A stretch of 30,596 nucleotides of DNA from Halieaceae bacterium (GTDB lineage Bacteria > Pseudomonadota > Gammaproteobacteria > Pseudomonadales > Halieaceae). Where the stretch lies: assembly GCA_002683395.1 (NCBI GenBank), contig NYTG01000073.1, forward strand, positions 1 to 30,596. Direction: 5' to 3'. The position numbers and the translations under genes are program-made. The notes beneath the pieces were generated by a model that did no database searches, had not been told where the DNA came from, and saw only the letters and a program-made list of their open reading frames with translations. How positions within the stretch are numbered: position 1 is the stretch's first letter; the number at the start of each line of letters is the position of its first letter. Of the stretch, positions 6,835 through 14,800 are shown piece after piece.

Positions 6835-7578
6835 TCAGAGCGTATCGAGGACGTCCTCGGGAATGTCCGCGTTGGAATACACATTTTGTACGTCATCGAG
6901 ATCTTCCAGCATGTCGATTAGCCCCATTACACTCGGTGCTGTCTCGGCATCCAACAGCACTTCCGTACTCGGCATCATGGTGACTTCTGCCAGCACCGGC
7001 TCGAGTCCTGCACTGACCAATGCGTCGCGCACTTCGGTCACGCACTCCCAGGGAGTTAGCACGTCCACGCTCCCGTCGTCGGCCGTCACGATGTCATCGG
7101 CACCGGCCTCGAGTGCCGCATCCATCAGCGTCTCCTCGTCTGCGCCCGGAGCAAACTGAATCAATCCGGTCCGCGAAAAGAGATAGGCCACCGAACCGTC
7201 GGTACCGAGGTTACCGCCCCGCTTGGTAAAGGCGTGCCGCACCTCAGCCACCGTGCGGTTGCGGTTGTCTGTCATGACCTCAACCAGCACGGCAACCCCT
7301 CCGGGCGCGTAGCCCTCGTAGGTGAGCTCCTCCATGCTATCGGCTTCACCGGTGCCCGCACCGCGAGCAATGGCGTTATCAACCGTATCGCGCTTCATGT
7401 TGGCACCCAGCGCTTTATCCACGGCCGCGCGGAGCCGGGGGTTATCCTCGGCGATGGGTCCCCCTGCCCGAGCAGACACGACGAGCTCGCGGATCAGTTT
7501 GGTGAACAGTTTTCCTCGCTTAGCGTCCTGAGCGGCCTTGCGATGTTTGATATTTGCCCATTTACTGTGCCCCGCCAT
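6835..7578 (-). CDS. yebC: YebC/TACO1-family regulator or translation factor
   Basis: The 247-residue product begins MAGHSKWANIKHRKAAQDAKRG split over the family signature. It has the three-domain YebC layout, including the conserved NPRLRAAVDKALGANMKRDTVDNAI region and YEGYAPGGVAVLVE. Family members have been described as DNA-binding transcriptional regulators, and more recently as ribosome-associated factors that help translate difficult (proline-rich) sequences. The sequence does not distinguish these roles. It lies 9 bases after aspS, a conserved aspS-yebC-ruvC order. Confidence 0.95.
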   Translation of the reverse strand: MAGHSKWANIKHRKAAQDAKRGKLFTKLIRELVVSARAGGPIAEDNPRLRAAVDKALGANMKRDTVDNAIARGAGTGEADSMEELTYEGYAPGGVAVLVEVMTDNRNRTVAEVRHAFTKRGGNLGTDGSVAYLFSRTGLIQFAPGADEETLMDAALEAGADDIVTADDGSVDVLTPWECVTEVRDALVSAGLEPVLAEVTMMPSTEVLLDAETAPSVMGLIDMLEDLDDVQNVYSNADIPEDVLDTL

Positions 7579-7587
7579 ACGCCTGAC

Positions 7588-9369
7588 TCAATCCGATGTG
7601 GCAGGGGTATCGGTGCGACGCGGACGCAGCGAAAGCTCGCGCATTTGCTGATCAGACACCGTGCCAGGCGCCTCGGTCATGACACACTGCGCGCTCTGTG
7701 TCTTCGGAAAGGCAATGACCTCGCGGATGGACTGCCCACCCACCATCAACATCACCAGGCGATCGAGCCCAAAAGCAAGACCTGCATGGGGTGGCGCACC
7801 ATGGCGCAGCGCGCTCAGCAAAAACCCGAACTTCGATTCGGCTTCAGCCTCATCAATACCCAGAAGATCAAAAACTGCTTGCTGCATGGCCTGGTCATGA
7901 ATACGCACCGAGCCACCGCCGACCTCACTACCATTCAGCACCATGTCATAAGCCTGAGAGAGGGCTGCCTCGGGCTCTGCCCGCAGTGCCTCGACCGAAC
8001 AGGCGGGTGCGGTAAAGGGATGATGCAGCGCCGCCATTCCGTCACGCTCGTCGCCCTCAAACATGGGGAAGTCCACGACCCAGAGTGGCGCCCAGCCAGC
8101 GGCGATCTGGTCCAGATCAGCAGCCACCTTCAAGCGCAGCGCACCGAGTGACTCATTCACCACTGACCGCTTATCGGCACCGAAGAACAGAATATCGCCA
8201 TCGGCTGCGTTGAGCCGATCGAGCATGGCGAGGACAGTCTGATCGGGCATGAATTTTAGAATGGGGGACTGCAGTCCCTCTATTCCCGCCGAGCGATCGT
8301 TGACCTTGATCCACGCCAGGCCCCTCGCACCATAAATACCTACATAGTCGGTGTAATCGTCAATTTCCTTGCGCGATAGCGAGGCGCCGCCCGGTACTTT
8401 CAGCGCCGCGACCCGACTGGCCGGATCACTGGCGGGGCCACTGAACACTTTAAAGTCGACACCGGCCATCAGGTCATCAATCGATATCAACTCCCAGCTC
8501 ACCCTGAGATCGGGCTTATCCGAGCCAAAACGTTCCATGGCGTCCGCCCACGTCATGTGTGGGAAATCACCGAGATCCACGTCGAGCTGCTCCCGGAACA
8601 GGGTGCGCACCAAGCCTTCGGTGATAGACATCACTTCCTCGGCATTGAGGAAGGCGGTTTCAATATCGATCTGGGTGAACTCGGGCTGTCGGTCCGCGCG
8701 CAGATCTTCGTCTCTAAAGCAGCGTGCAATTTGATAGTAGCGATCAAATCCCGAGACCATCAGTAATTGCTTGAACAGTTGTGGCGATTGCGGCAGCGCA
8801 AAAAAAGCGCCGGGCTGAGTTCGGCTGGGCACCAGATAATCCCGAGCGCCTTCTGGCGTAGCTCGGGTCAGTATTGGTGTCTCGATATCGAGAAACCCTT
8901 GCTCGTCGAGATAGCGACGAATACTGGAGGTAATGCGAGCGCGGGCAATCAGATTTTGCTGCATCTCGGGCCGACGAAGATCCATATATCGGTAGCGCAG
9001 CCGCACGTCCTCACCCACCGAGTGATGCTCATCTAGCGGGAAAGGCGGGGTCTGGGCGGCATTGAGCACCTCGAGGGTCTTACCGAGCACTTCAATTCGG
9101 CCTGAGGCCATGCCTGAATTCACGGTCTCGGCAGTGCGCGCGCGCACCCGGCCAGTGATGCGCAGCACATACTCGCTGCGAACGCTGTCCGCCCGCTGAA
9201 AATGCTCTTGTGTATCCGGATCAAACACGACCTGCACCACACCCTCACGGTCGCGCATGTCGAGAAAAATAACGCCACCATGATCGCGCCGTCGGTCAAC
9301 CCATCCGCACAATGTCACCGTCTGATCGATCAAATCGTCGTCGATCAGGCCGCAGTAGTGGGTTCGCAT
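7588..9369 (-). CDS. aspS: Aspartyl-tRNA synthetase
   Basis: Class II synthetase that charges tRNA-Asp. The product has an N-terminal OB-fold anticodon-binding domain (VTLCGWVDRRRDHGG), motif 2 (RCFRDEDLRADRQPEFTQ), a bacterial-type GAD insertion domain, and motif 3 (GLAFGLDRLVML). About 593 residues, as in E. coli (590). I chose ATG 9369, which gives MRTHYCG aligned to the E. coli MRTEYCG and has GGAAA upstream. ATG 9381 adds four residues and also has a usable ribosome site (AGGA). Whether it also charges tRNA-Asn cannot be told from sequence. Confidence 0.97.
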   Translation of the reverse strand: MRTHYCGLIDDDLIDQTVTLCGWVDRRRDHGGVIFLDMRDREGVVQVVFDPDTQEHFQRADSVRSEYVLRITGRVRARTAETVNSGMASGRIEVLGKTLEVLNAAQTPPFPLDEHHSVGEDVRLRYRYMDLRRPEMQQNLIARARITSSIRRYLDEQGFLDIETPILTRATPEGARDYLVPSRTQPGAFFALPQSPQLFKQLLMVSGFDRYYQIARCFRDEDLRADRQPEFTQIDIETAFLNAEEVMSITEGLVRTLFREQLDVDLGDFPHMTWADAMERFGSDKPDLRVSWELISIDDLMAGVDFKVFSGPASDPASRVAALKVPGGASLSRKEIDDYTDYVGIYGARGLAWIKVNDRSAGIEGLQSPILKFMPDQTVLAMLDRLNAADGDILFFGADKRSVVNESLGALRLKVAADLDQIAAGWAPLWVVDFPMFEGDERDGMAALHHPFTAPACSVEALRAEPEAALSQAYDMVLNGSEVGGGSVRIHDQAMQQAVFDLLGIDEAEAESKFGFLLSALRHGAPPHAGLAFGLDRLVMLMVGGQSIREVIAFPKTQSAQCVMTEAPGTVSDQQMRELSLRPRRTDTPATSD

Positions 9370-9398
9370 CGCTGTTTCCATGGTTTCGTTTCCTATCC

Positions 9399-9731
9399 TC
9401 AGCTGGCTTTCGAGGTGTCGGTCTTCGAGGTCGGGGCCGATTTGGATTCCACTTTACTCTGCTTGTCCCCGGAGGTGGTTCCAGTCTCCGCCTTCGCGGG
9501 AGGCTTATCCGATGCGTCAGTGCGCTCTCCGGCAATGTTTTTCTTCTCTCCGGTTTTGAAGTCGGTCTCGTACCAGCCGCCGCCCGAGAGTCGGAAAGAA
9601 GGTGCGCTAACCTGCTTCTTTAAAGCCGGTTGCGAACATGCCGGACAGTCGGTCAACGGCGCATCCGCCAATTTTTGCAGGGCCTCGAGGCTGTGGCCGC
9701 ACTCCTGACAGCAATATTCGTAAATAGGCAT
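9399..9731 (-). CDS. FmdB-family zinc-ribbon protein
   Basis: Small regulatory-type protein of unknown exact role, often found immediately before aspS in gammaproteobacteria. From ATG 9731 it begins MPIYEYCC, the usual family N-terminus; GAGAAG lies upstream. Zinc-binding Cys pairs CxxC are at Cys8/Cys11 and Cys29/Cys32, followed by the conserved APSFRLSGGGWYETDFK region. The last 45 residues are a low-complexity Lys/Ser/Thr/Ala tail, likely disordered. It ends 29 bases before the aspS start and is probably co-transcribed with it. Confidence 0.88.
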   Translation of the reverse strand: MPIYEYCCQECGHSLEALQKLADAPLTDCPACSQPALKKQVSAPSFRLSGGGWYETDFKTGEKKNIAGERTDASDKPPAKAETGTTSGDKQSKVESKSAPTSKTDTSKAS

Positions 9732-9801
9732 CGCATTCTTCTCGGGCAAACACCGCGCTCAGCCGGCGACCCGCTAAAGGTTAAAGGTATGTTGTATGAG
9801 G

Positions 9802-9868
9802 GCGCGGAGCGTACCGTAAACGCTGAATCAGTTAAAGATACTCAGAGCGTGAGGATTTAGCTCCGCGC
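9802..9868. other. Nested inverted repeat in the HU-like gene to fmdB gap
   Basis: Outer arms GCGCGGAGC (9802-9810) and GCTCCGCGC (9860-9868) are perfect 9-bp complements. Inside them ACGCTGA and TCAG-A-GCGT form a second stem with one bulged base. The whole gives a long, two-tier hairpin about 70-140 bases upstream of the fmdB start in its likely leader. No T tract follows on the minus strand. Confidence 0.45.
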
Positions 9869-9911
9869 TGAGCAAACCGCCCAAATACGTGTCAGCAAGC
9901 CCGCTTGATCC

Positions 9912-10268
9912 TCAGTTGGCAAAGCCCTTCATTTTTTTTAGCGGGCGGATTTTGACCCCCGTGCTCGGAGGCTTGGCCTTGAACCAGGTTTCTTCTTTGG
10001 TGAAGGGGTTGATCCCGCGTCGCGCTTTAATAGCGGGTCTTTGAACAGTGCTGACCTTCATCAACCCCGGTAACGTGAACTGACCCATGCTCTGTGGACA
10101 GAGACTGGCCTCCATCAGTCGCTCAAGCGAATCCATGACCCGCCTCACCTCTCTCGCTGTCAGGCCGCTGTCTTCTGCCAGTAGAGACAGCATCTGCGAC
10201 TTGGACAGCTTGTCCTGCACCACATTCATCTTTTTCGCCGGCTTCTTCTTGGACTGCTTCTTTGCCAT
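9912..10268 (-). CDS. HU/IHF-like DNA-binding protein with Lys-rich N-terminus
   Basis: Predicted nucleoid-associated protein. From ATG 10268 (GAGG 8 bases upstream) it has 118 residues. A basic tail, MAKKQSKKKPAKK, precedes an HU-like fold: helices LSKSQMLSLLAEDSGLTAREV and VMDSLERLMEASL, then strands with GQFTLPGLMKV, a basic arm region (KARRGINPFTKEETWF) and KPPSTGVKIRPLKKMKG. This matches the divergent HU-like proteins with the GEFTLPGLLK and NPFTGE signatures known from gammaproteobacteria such as Xanthomonas, rather than canonical HupA/HupB or IHF. It is transcribed away from proS. The DNA target is unknown. Confidence 0.8.
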   Translation of the reverse strand: MAKKQSKKKPAKKMNVVQDKLSKSQMLSLLAEDSGLTAREVRRVMDSLERLMEASLCPQSMGQFTLPGLMKVSTVQRPAIKARRGINPFTKEETWFKAKPPSTGVKIRPLKKMKGFAN

Positions 10269-10437
10269 GAGCATTGCCTCATAATGTGGCGGCGACTCAA
10301 AACCTTCGAAAGCGCCGCCAACTCGTCGCGATTCAACACCACAGATCAAAATGGAACAAGTCCCTTCGAGCGTTTCGCACCGTTGAGGTACAAGGATTCA
10401 CAGGCGCCACCGCTGTACGGCCCACACCACGCGACAT

Positions 10438-10443
10438 TAGAAT
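10438..10443 (+). promoter_or_regulatory. Possible proS -10 element
   Basis: TAGAAT matches the sigma70 -10 consensus at five of six bases and would start transcription about 19 bases before the proS ATG. The -35 region around 17-18 bases upstream (TGTACG) is poor, so this is tentative. The 200-base gap 10269-10468 separates two divergent genes and must hold promoters for both. Confidence 0.3.
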
Positions 10444-10468
10444 GGCGTCCTGCGATGTGGAGTCTGTT

Positions 10469-12184
10469 ATGCGTGCCAGTGAGTTCCTGCTCTCAACCCT
10501 GAAAGAAACCCCGTCAGACGCCGAAGTGATCAGTCATCAACTGATGCTAAGGGCCGGGCTGATCCGCCGGGTTGCCGCGGGAATCTACAACTGGATGCCA
10601 TTGGGCCTTCGGGTGCTGCGTAAAGTTGAGCAAGTGGTCCGTGAAGAGATGGAGCGTGCCGGCGCGTTGGAGCTGTCCATGCCTGTGGTGCAGCCCGGCG
10701 AGCTCTGGCAAGACTCGGGGCGATGGGAGCTTTATGGGCCGGAATTGTGCCGACTGGAGGATCGCCACCAGCGTCCGTTTTGTCTCGGGCCCACTCACGA
10801 AGAAGTCATTACCCAAATCGCCGCCAGCGAAATCAAAAGCTATAAGCAGCTACCCGTCAATCTGTTCCAAATTCAAACCAAATTTCGCGATGAGATCCGG
10901 CCGAGATTCGGCGTGATGCGCTCACGAGAGTTCATTATGAAAGACGCCTATTCCTTTCATATCGATCAGGCCTCTCAAGAGGCGACCTATTGGCGCATGC
11001 ACGAGGCGTACACCACTATTTTCACGCGGCTGGGCCTCGATTTTCGTGCCGTGGAGGCCGATACCGGCGCGATCGGCGGGAACCACTCCCACGAGTTCCA
11101 CGTGCTGGCGGAATCGGGTGAAGATGCCATCGCCTTTTCGACAGACAGTGACTATGCCGCGAATGTCGAACTGGCCCCAGCGCTCAGCGGGGCAGCGGGC
11201 GGCAACAGCGGTGAGACGCCCGCGCTGGAAAAATTTGCGACGCCCGGTATGACCACAATTGATCACCTTGCCGAACAGCTGGGGATACCGGCGCAGGAAT
11301 CGATCAAAACACTTTTAGCAATGGATGAACAAGACGATCTGGTCGCCCTCGTAGTGCGCGGCGATCACCGACTCAATGCCATCAAGGCGGCAAAACTGCC
11401 CGGCATGCTGTCACCTCTGGTATTGGCCGATGCGGGAGCAGTGCAGAAACGCCTCGGGGCGGGATTCGGCTCACTGGGTCCTGTGGGTGCGCCCGTCCGG
11501 GTGATCGTAGATCACACGGCTGCGCTGATGCCGAGTTTTGTCTGCGGTGCTAACGAGGATGGTTATCACGTGAGAGGCGCCACTTGGGCGCGCGACGTGC
11601 CCAATGCCGAATTCGCCGACATTCGCGAGATTGTCAGTGGTGATCCCAGCCCCTGTGGCCAGGGAACGCTGGAAATTCGGCGCGGTATCGAGGTAGGGCA
11701 CATTTTTCAGCTGGGTACAAAGTATTCCGAGACCATGAATGCCACGGTGTTGGACGACAAGGGACGCAATCAACCGATGGTGATGGGTTGTTATGGCATT
11801 GGTGTCACGCGCATTGTCGCCGCCGCCATTGAGCAAAATCACGACGACAACGGCATTGTCTGGCCTGCGGCCATGGCACCTTTCGATGTGGCCATCGTGC
11901 CGTTGGGGCTGGATAAGTCCGACGCCGTCCGGGAGGCGAGCGAAAATCTTTACGCAGCCTGCAACCGAGCCGGTCTGGCGGTATTCATGGATGATCGCGC
12001 CGAGCGGCCCGGCGTGAAGTTTGCGGAAATGGAACTTCTGGGTATGCCGCTGCGGGTGACAGTGGGGGAGCGATCGCTGGCGGAAGGAAATCTGGAGCTT
12101 ACCCAGCGGCGCAGTGGCGACACCGAAATGGTGGCTCCTGATGTTGCGGTCAGCCGTATTCAGCAACTGCTAGCGGACGGCTAA
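10469..12184 (+). CDS. proS: Prolyl-tRNA synthetase
   Basis: Class II synthetase that charges tRNA-Pro. The start is ATG 10469, with TGGAG about 6 bases upstream and the product beginning MRASEFLLSTLKETPSDAE like E. coli MRTSQYLLSTLKETPADAE. The open frame extends upstream, but those codons have no family similarity. At 571 residues it is bacterial-type (E. coli 572). It has motif 2 (FRDEIRPRFGVMRSREF), the central editing (INS) domain (about 225-400), motif 3 (GCYGIGVTRIVAAAIEQ) and a C-terminal anticodon-binding domain. The stop is followed after 5 bases by the transglycosylase gene. Confidence 0.97.
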   Translation: MRASEFLLSTLKETPSDAEVISHQLMLRAGLIRRVAAGIYNWMPLGLRVLRKVEQVVREEMERAGALELSMPVVQPGELWQDSGRWELYGPELCRLEDRHQRPFCLGPTHEEVITQIAASEIKSYKQLPVNLFQIQTKFRDEIRPRFGVMRSREFIMKDAYSFHIDQASQEATYWRMHEAYTTIFTRLGLDFRAVEADTGAIGGNHSHEFHVLAESGEDAIAFSTDSDYAANVELAPALSGAAGGNSGETPALEKFATPGMTTIDHLAEQLGIPAQESIKTLLAMDEQDDLVALVVRGDHRLNAIKAAKLPGMLSPLVLADAGAVQKRLGAGFGSLGPVGAPVRVIVDHTAALMPSFVCGANEDGYHVRGATWARDVPNAEFADIREIVSGDPSPCGQGTLEIRRGIEVGHIFQLGTKYSETMNATVLDDKGRNQPMVMGCYGIGVTRIVAAAIEQNHDDNGIVWPAAMAPFDVAIVPLGLDKSDAVREASENLYAACNRAGLAVFMDDRAERPGVKFAEMELLGMPLRVTVGERSLAEGNLELTQRRSGDTEMVAPDVAVSRIQQLLADG

Positions 12185-12189
12185 CCAGT

Positions 12190-12777
12190 TTGCGCCGAGA
12201 GGCAACCGCAACAATCGCATTACTACTTGTCGCATCTCAGATGACACACGCGCTTGCCGATTCCGATGCTGACCGAGCGGCTCTATCAGCCTACCTGGAT
12301 CGAGCGCTCTCAGAAGACGACGGATTTGAAGATCGCTTTACTGCCGAGGTGTGGCTGGTAGACATGCAACAGCGGCTGGCACCCTTCGTCGCTGATCCCC
12401 GGGAGCGTCTCGATCTCCTCACCCAGATTCATCAGCAAGCGACCCAGCTTAATTTGCCTCCTGAACTGGTCTTGTCGGTGATCGAGGTCGAAAGTGGCTT
12501 TGATCGCTACGCTCTGTCAAAGGCCGGCGCGCAAGGCTTGATGCAGGTCATGCCCTTTTGGAAAAACGAGATTGGACGGCCCGACGATAACCTGATTCAC
12601 ATGCCCACCAATCTTCGTTACGGCTGCTACATTCTGCGTTTTTACCTGGACCGGGAAGATCAAAATTGGCGTCGGGCACTGGCTGCCTATAATGGCTCAA
12701 GCGGCAGCCAGCGCTACCCCGACAAGGTTCGCAGCGCATGGCAAAGCCATTGGCGCACGGCGCCGATCGACTGGTGA
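12190..12777 (+). CDS. Small SLT-type lytic transglycosylase
   Basis: Predicted periplasmic murein hydrolase that cuts glycan strands to 1,6-anhydro products. The 195-residue product has a hydrophobic signal region (ATIALLLVASQMTHALA, cleaved near residue 23). A family 1 SLT domain includes SVIEVESGFDRYALS (catalytic Glu101), GAQGLMQVMPFW and ALAAYNGS. There is no LysM or other wall-binding domain. The TTG start lies 5 bases after proS with a weak ribosome site; an in-frame ATG at 12241 would cut through the signal peptide and is rejected. It is probably co-transcribed with proS. No specific gene name can be assigned. Confidence 0.88.
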   Translation: MRREATATIALLLVASQMTHALADSDADRAALSAYLDRALSEDDGFEDRFTAEVWLVDMQQRLAPFVADPRERLDLLTQIHQQATQLNLPPELVLSVIEVESGFDRYALSKAGAQGLMQVMPFWKNEIGRPDDNLIHMPTNLRYGCYILRFYLDREDQNWRRALAAYNGSSGSQRYPDKVRSAWQSHWRTAPIDW

Positions 12778-12824
12778 GGCGCTTCCCGCAGGGGTAAACT
12801 CGGCGGCCCGACAGAGAGTCCATA

Positions 12825-14168
12825 ATGTATTCAGACGCCGAGACATTGTTAACCGAGTACCCCGCCATCGAGATGGTGGAAGCGCTTATTACAGACTGCA
12901 ATGGCGCTGCGCGAGGCAAGTGGCTTCCGATTGCAAAACTCCCCTCGCTGCTGGCTGATGGCATCAAGCTGCCCAAATCCGCCGTGGCACAGGACGCCTG
13001 GGGACGCGATGTGCCACGCATTGCACTCGACAATGGCGATATTGACGGATTGTGCCGGGCCGTACCCGAGTCTCTGGTACCGGTACTGAATTCGACAGGA
13101 GTCGACCGCGCCCAGATTGTGCTGACCATGTTCAAGGACGACGGCAGCCCGCTGCTGTCCGACCCGCGACAAGTTCTGGCCCGCGTCGTTAACCAATTGG
13201 CCGAGCGGGGCCTCGTTCCCCGGGTTGCCATAGAACTCGAGTTCAATTTGTTCAAACAGCCGGCTGAGGATCAGTCTCCTCGCACCGCATTACCGGCTGA
13301 GCCTCAGACAGGGGGCAATCTCTATGGCTTGAGCGCGCTAGATGAGCACGCCGATTTACTTCAGGCCCTGAAAGACGCTTTTGCCGTTCAGGGCCTGCCT
13401 TATGAAGGTGTTTTAAAAGAGGCCGCCCCGGCCCAATACGAGATCAACGTTGCCTACTCGGATGATGCCTTGGCCTACTGCGATCAGGTCATCCGCATGC
13501 AGCGCAGCATCCGTAGCGTGGCTGCGCGCTTTGGTGCGATGGCCAGTTTTATGCCCAAACCGATGGAAAATCAGGCGGGTAACGGCATGCACGTGCACTG
13601 CAGCCTGCTCGATACCTCGGGGCAAAACGTTTTTGACAGCGGAGACGTTGAGGGCACTCCGACCCTTCGACAGGCGGTCGCCGGCTGTATCGATCTAATG
13701 AGTGATACGCAGCTGATTTTTGCACCGAGCTACAACGCCTACCGCCGCTTTCAGGCCGGCAACCACGCACCCACACAGCCCAATTGGGGCTACGACAACC
13801 GGACAACCGCACTCAGAATTCCAGCAAGCCCAAGTGCTGCAACGCGCATCGAACACCGGGTTGCGGGTGCGGACAGTAACCCTTACCTCGCGATTGCGGC
13901 CCTGTTGGCAGGCGTCTTGATGGGCATTGAACGTCAATGCCACGCTCCTGAACCCATTAGCGGCAACGCGTGGACTGAAGACGAGACCAATATCTGCCTG
14001 CCAGGCTACATGGCAGAAGCCATTACCCGTTTTTCACAATCTGGCAATGTTCGCGATACACTCTCCGCAGAATTTCAATCCGCTTTTAGTGAAGTCAAAA
14101 AGCAGGAGCTCATCGAGTTTGAGCGCCGGGTCACCGACTTTGAGCTCGAAACCTACCTCTCTGCCTAG
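12825..14168 (+). CDS. Glutamine-synthetase-family enzyme, gamma-glutamylputrescine synthetase-like
   Basis: The 447-residue product has the GS beta-grasp N-terminal domain (ITDCNGAARGKWLPI) and the catalytic domain with IELEFNLF, QYEINVAYSDDAL, a GNGMHVHCSLLD glutamate-loop motif, the DNRTTALRIP ATP/phosphate segment and SNPYLAIAALLAG. The N-terminal sequence and length resemble PuuA/GlnT-type ligases that join glutamate to amines such as putrescine, rather than the 468-residue housekeeping GlnA; no GlnA-type adenylylation loop was recognised. None of the other putrescine-pathway genes are adjacent, so the amine substrate is inference. The start has AGAGAG upstream, and 47 bases separate it from the transglycosylase gene. 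Confidence 0.8.
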   Translation: MYSDAETLLTEYPAIEMVEALITDCNGAARGKWLPIAKLPSLLADGIKLPKSAVAQDAWGRDVPRIALDNGDIDGLCRAVPESLVPVLNSTGVDRAQIVLTMFKDDGSPLLSDPRQVLARVVNQLAERGLVPRVAIELEFNLFKQPAEDQSPRTALPAEPQTGGNLYGLSALDEHADLLQALKDAFAVQGLPYEGVLKEAAPAQYEINVAYSDDALAYCDQVIRMQRSIRSVAARFGAMASFMPKPMENQAGNGMHVHCSLLDTSGQNVFDSGDVEGTPTLRQAVAGCIDLMSDTQLIFAPSYNAYRRFQAGNHAPTQPNWGYDNRTTALRIPASPSAATRIEHRVAGADSNPYLAIAALLAGVLMGIERQCHAPEPISGNAWTEDETNICLPGYMAEAITRFSQSGNVRDTLSAEFQSAFSEVKKQELIEFERRVTDFELETYLSA

Positions 14169-14223
14169 GACGATTCGCTTGAATCGGCACTATCTGAATG
14201 ACTGAATGGCTAAATGCGAACCG

Positions 14224-14249
14224 CTGGCGCCAGTGTCCGTTATCGGACA
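14224..14249. other. Adjacent palindrome and hairpin upstream of the glutathione peroxidase gene
   Basis: A perfect 10-bp palindrome, CTGGCGCCAG, is directly followed by a 6-bp hairpin, TGTCCG-TTAT-CGGACA. Both sit in the 148-base gap before gpx. No T tract follows. They could be an operator or part of the mRNA leader. Confidence 0.35.
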
Positions 14250-14316
14250 AAGGCTCGTATATCAACTGACCCCCGCGAACGACGTCCCGACGCCGGCCGC
14301 CTCTATGGAGCACTGT

Positions 14317-14796
14317 ATGAAAACGGTAATGGATTTTTCTGCTGCACTGGCCAACGGTGATAACACCGATTTTGGCGACTTTCGAGGCAAGGTATTACTG
14401 ATTGTTAATACCGCCTCAAAGTGCGGCTTCACGCCGCAGTACTCGGGGCTGGAGTCGCTCCACCAAACCTATGGTGAGCGCGGATTCTCGGTGCTGGCCT
14501 TTCCTTGCAATCAGTTTGGGGGGCAGGAGCCGGGCAGCGAGGAAGAGATTCAGTCTTTCTGCGACCTGAACTTCCAGACCAGCTTTCCACTGTTCAGCAA
14601 GATCGATGTCAACGGCGCGTCGAGTCATCCGCTTTTTACCCACCTGAAAACACAGGCGCCCGGCTTACTCGGCAGTCAGCGTATCAAATGGAACTTCACC
14701 AAGTTCTTGGTCAATCAACAGGGTGAAGTGGTCAAGCGCTATGCGCCGTCGACCAAGCCCGAGGCGATCGCTAGCGATATTGAGGCCTTGCTCTGA
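14317..14796 (+). CDS. Glutathione peroxidase (BtuE-type, thiol-dependent)
   Basis: Reduces hydroperoxides in the cytoplasm or periplasm using thioredoxin or glutathione. From ATG 14317 (GGAG 6 bases upstream) it has 159 residues, the usual length; the longer frame upstream lacks family similarity. The peroxidatic site is Cys36 (NTASKCGFTPQY), with Gln70 (NQFGGQEP) and Trp125/Asn126 (KWNFTKF) completing the tetrad. Cys82 (SFCDLNF) is placed as the resolving Cys of the two-Cys, thioredoxin-dependent type. No signal peptide is visible. It converges with prfC with only 4 bases between stops. Confidence 0.93.
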   Translation: MKTVMDFSAALANGDNTDFGDFRGKVLLIVNTASKCGFTPQYSGLESLHQTYGERGFSVLAFPCNQFGGQEPGSEEEIQSFCDLNFQTSFPLFSKIDVNGASSHPLFTHLKTQAPGLLGSQRIKWNFTKFLVNQQGEVVKRYAPSTKPEAIASDIEALL

Positions 14797-14800
14797 AAGC

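Noticed and set aside
7234..8151. 305-codon plus-strand frame opposite yebC and aspS
   Set aside because: It is long but wholly antisense to two conserved genes, has no domain, and is explained by GC-biased third positions.
10274..10468. 65-codon upstream extension of the proS frame
   Set aside because: E. coli-like ProS begins at codon 66, where a good ribosome site is found, and the extension covers the HU-like gene's promoter region.
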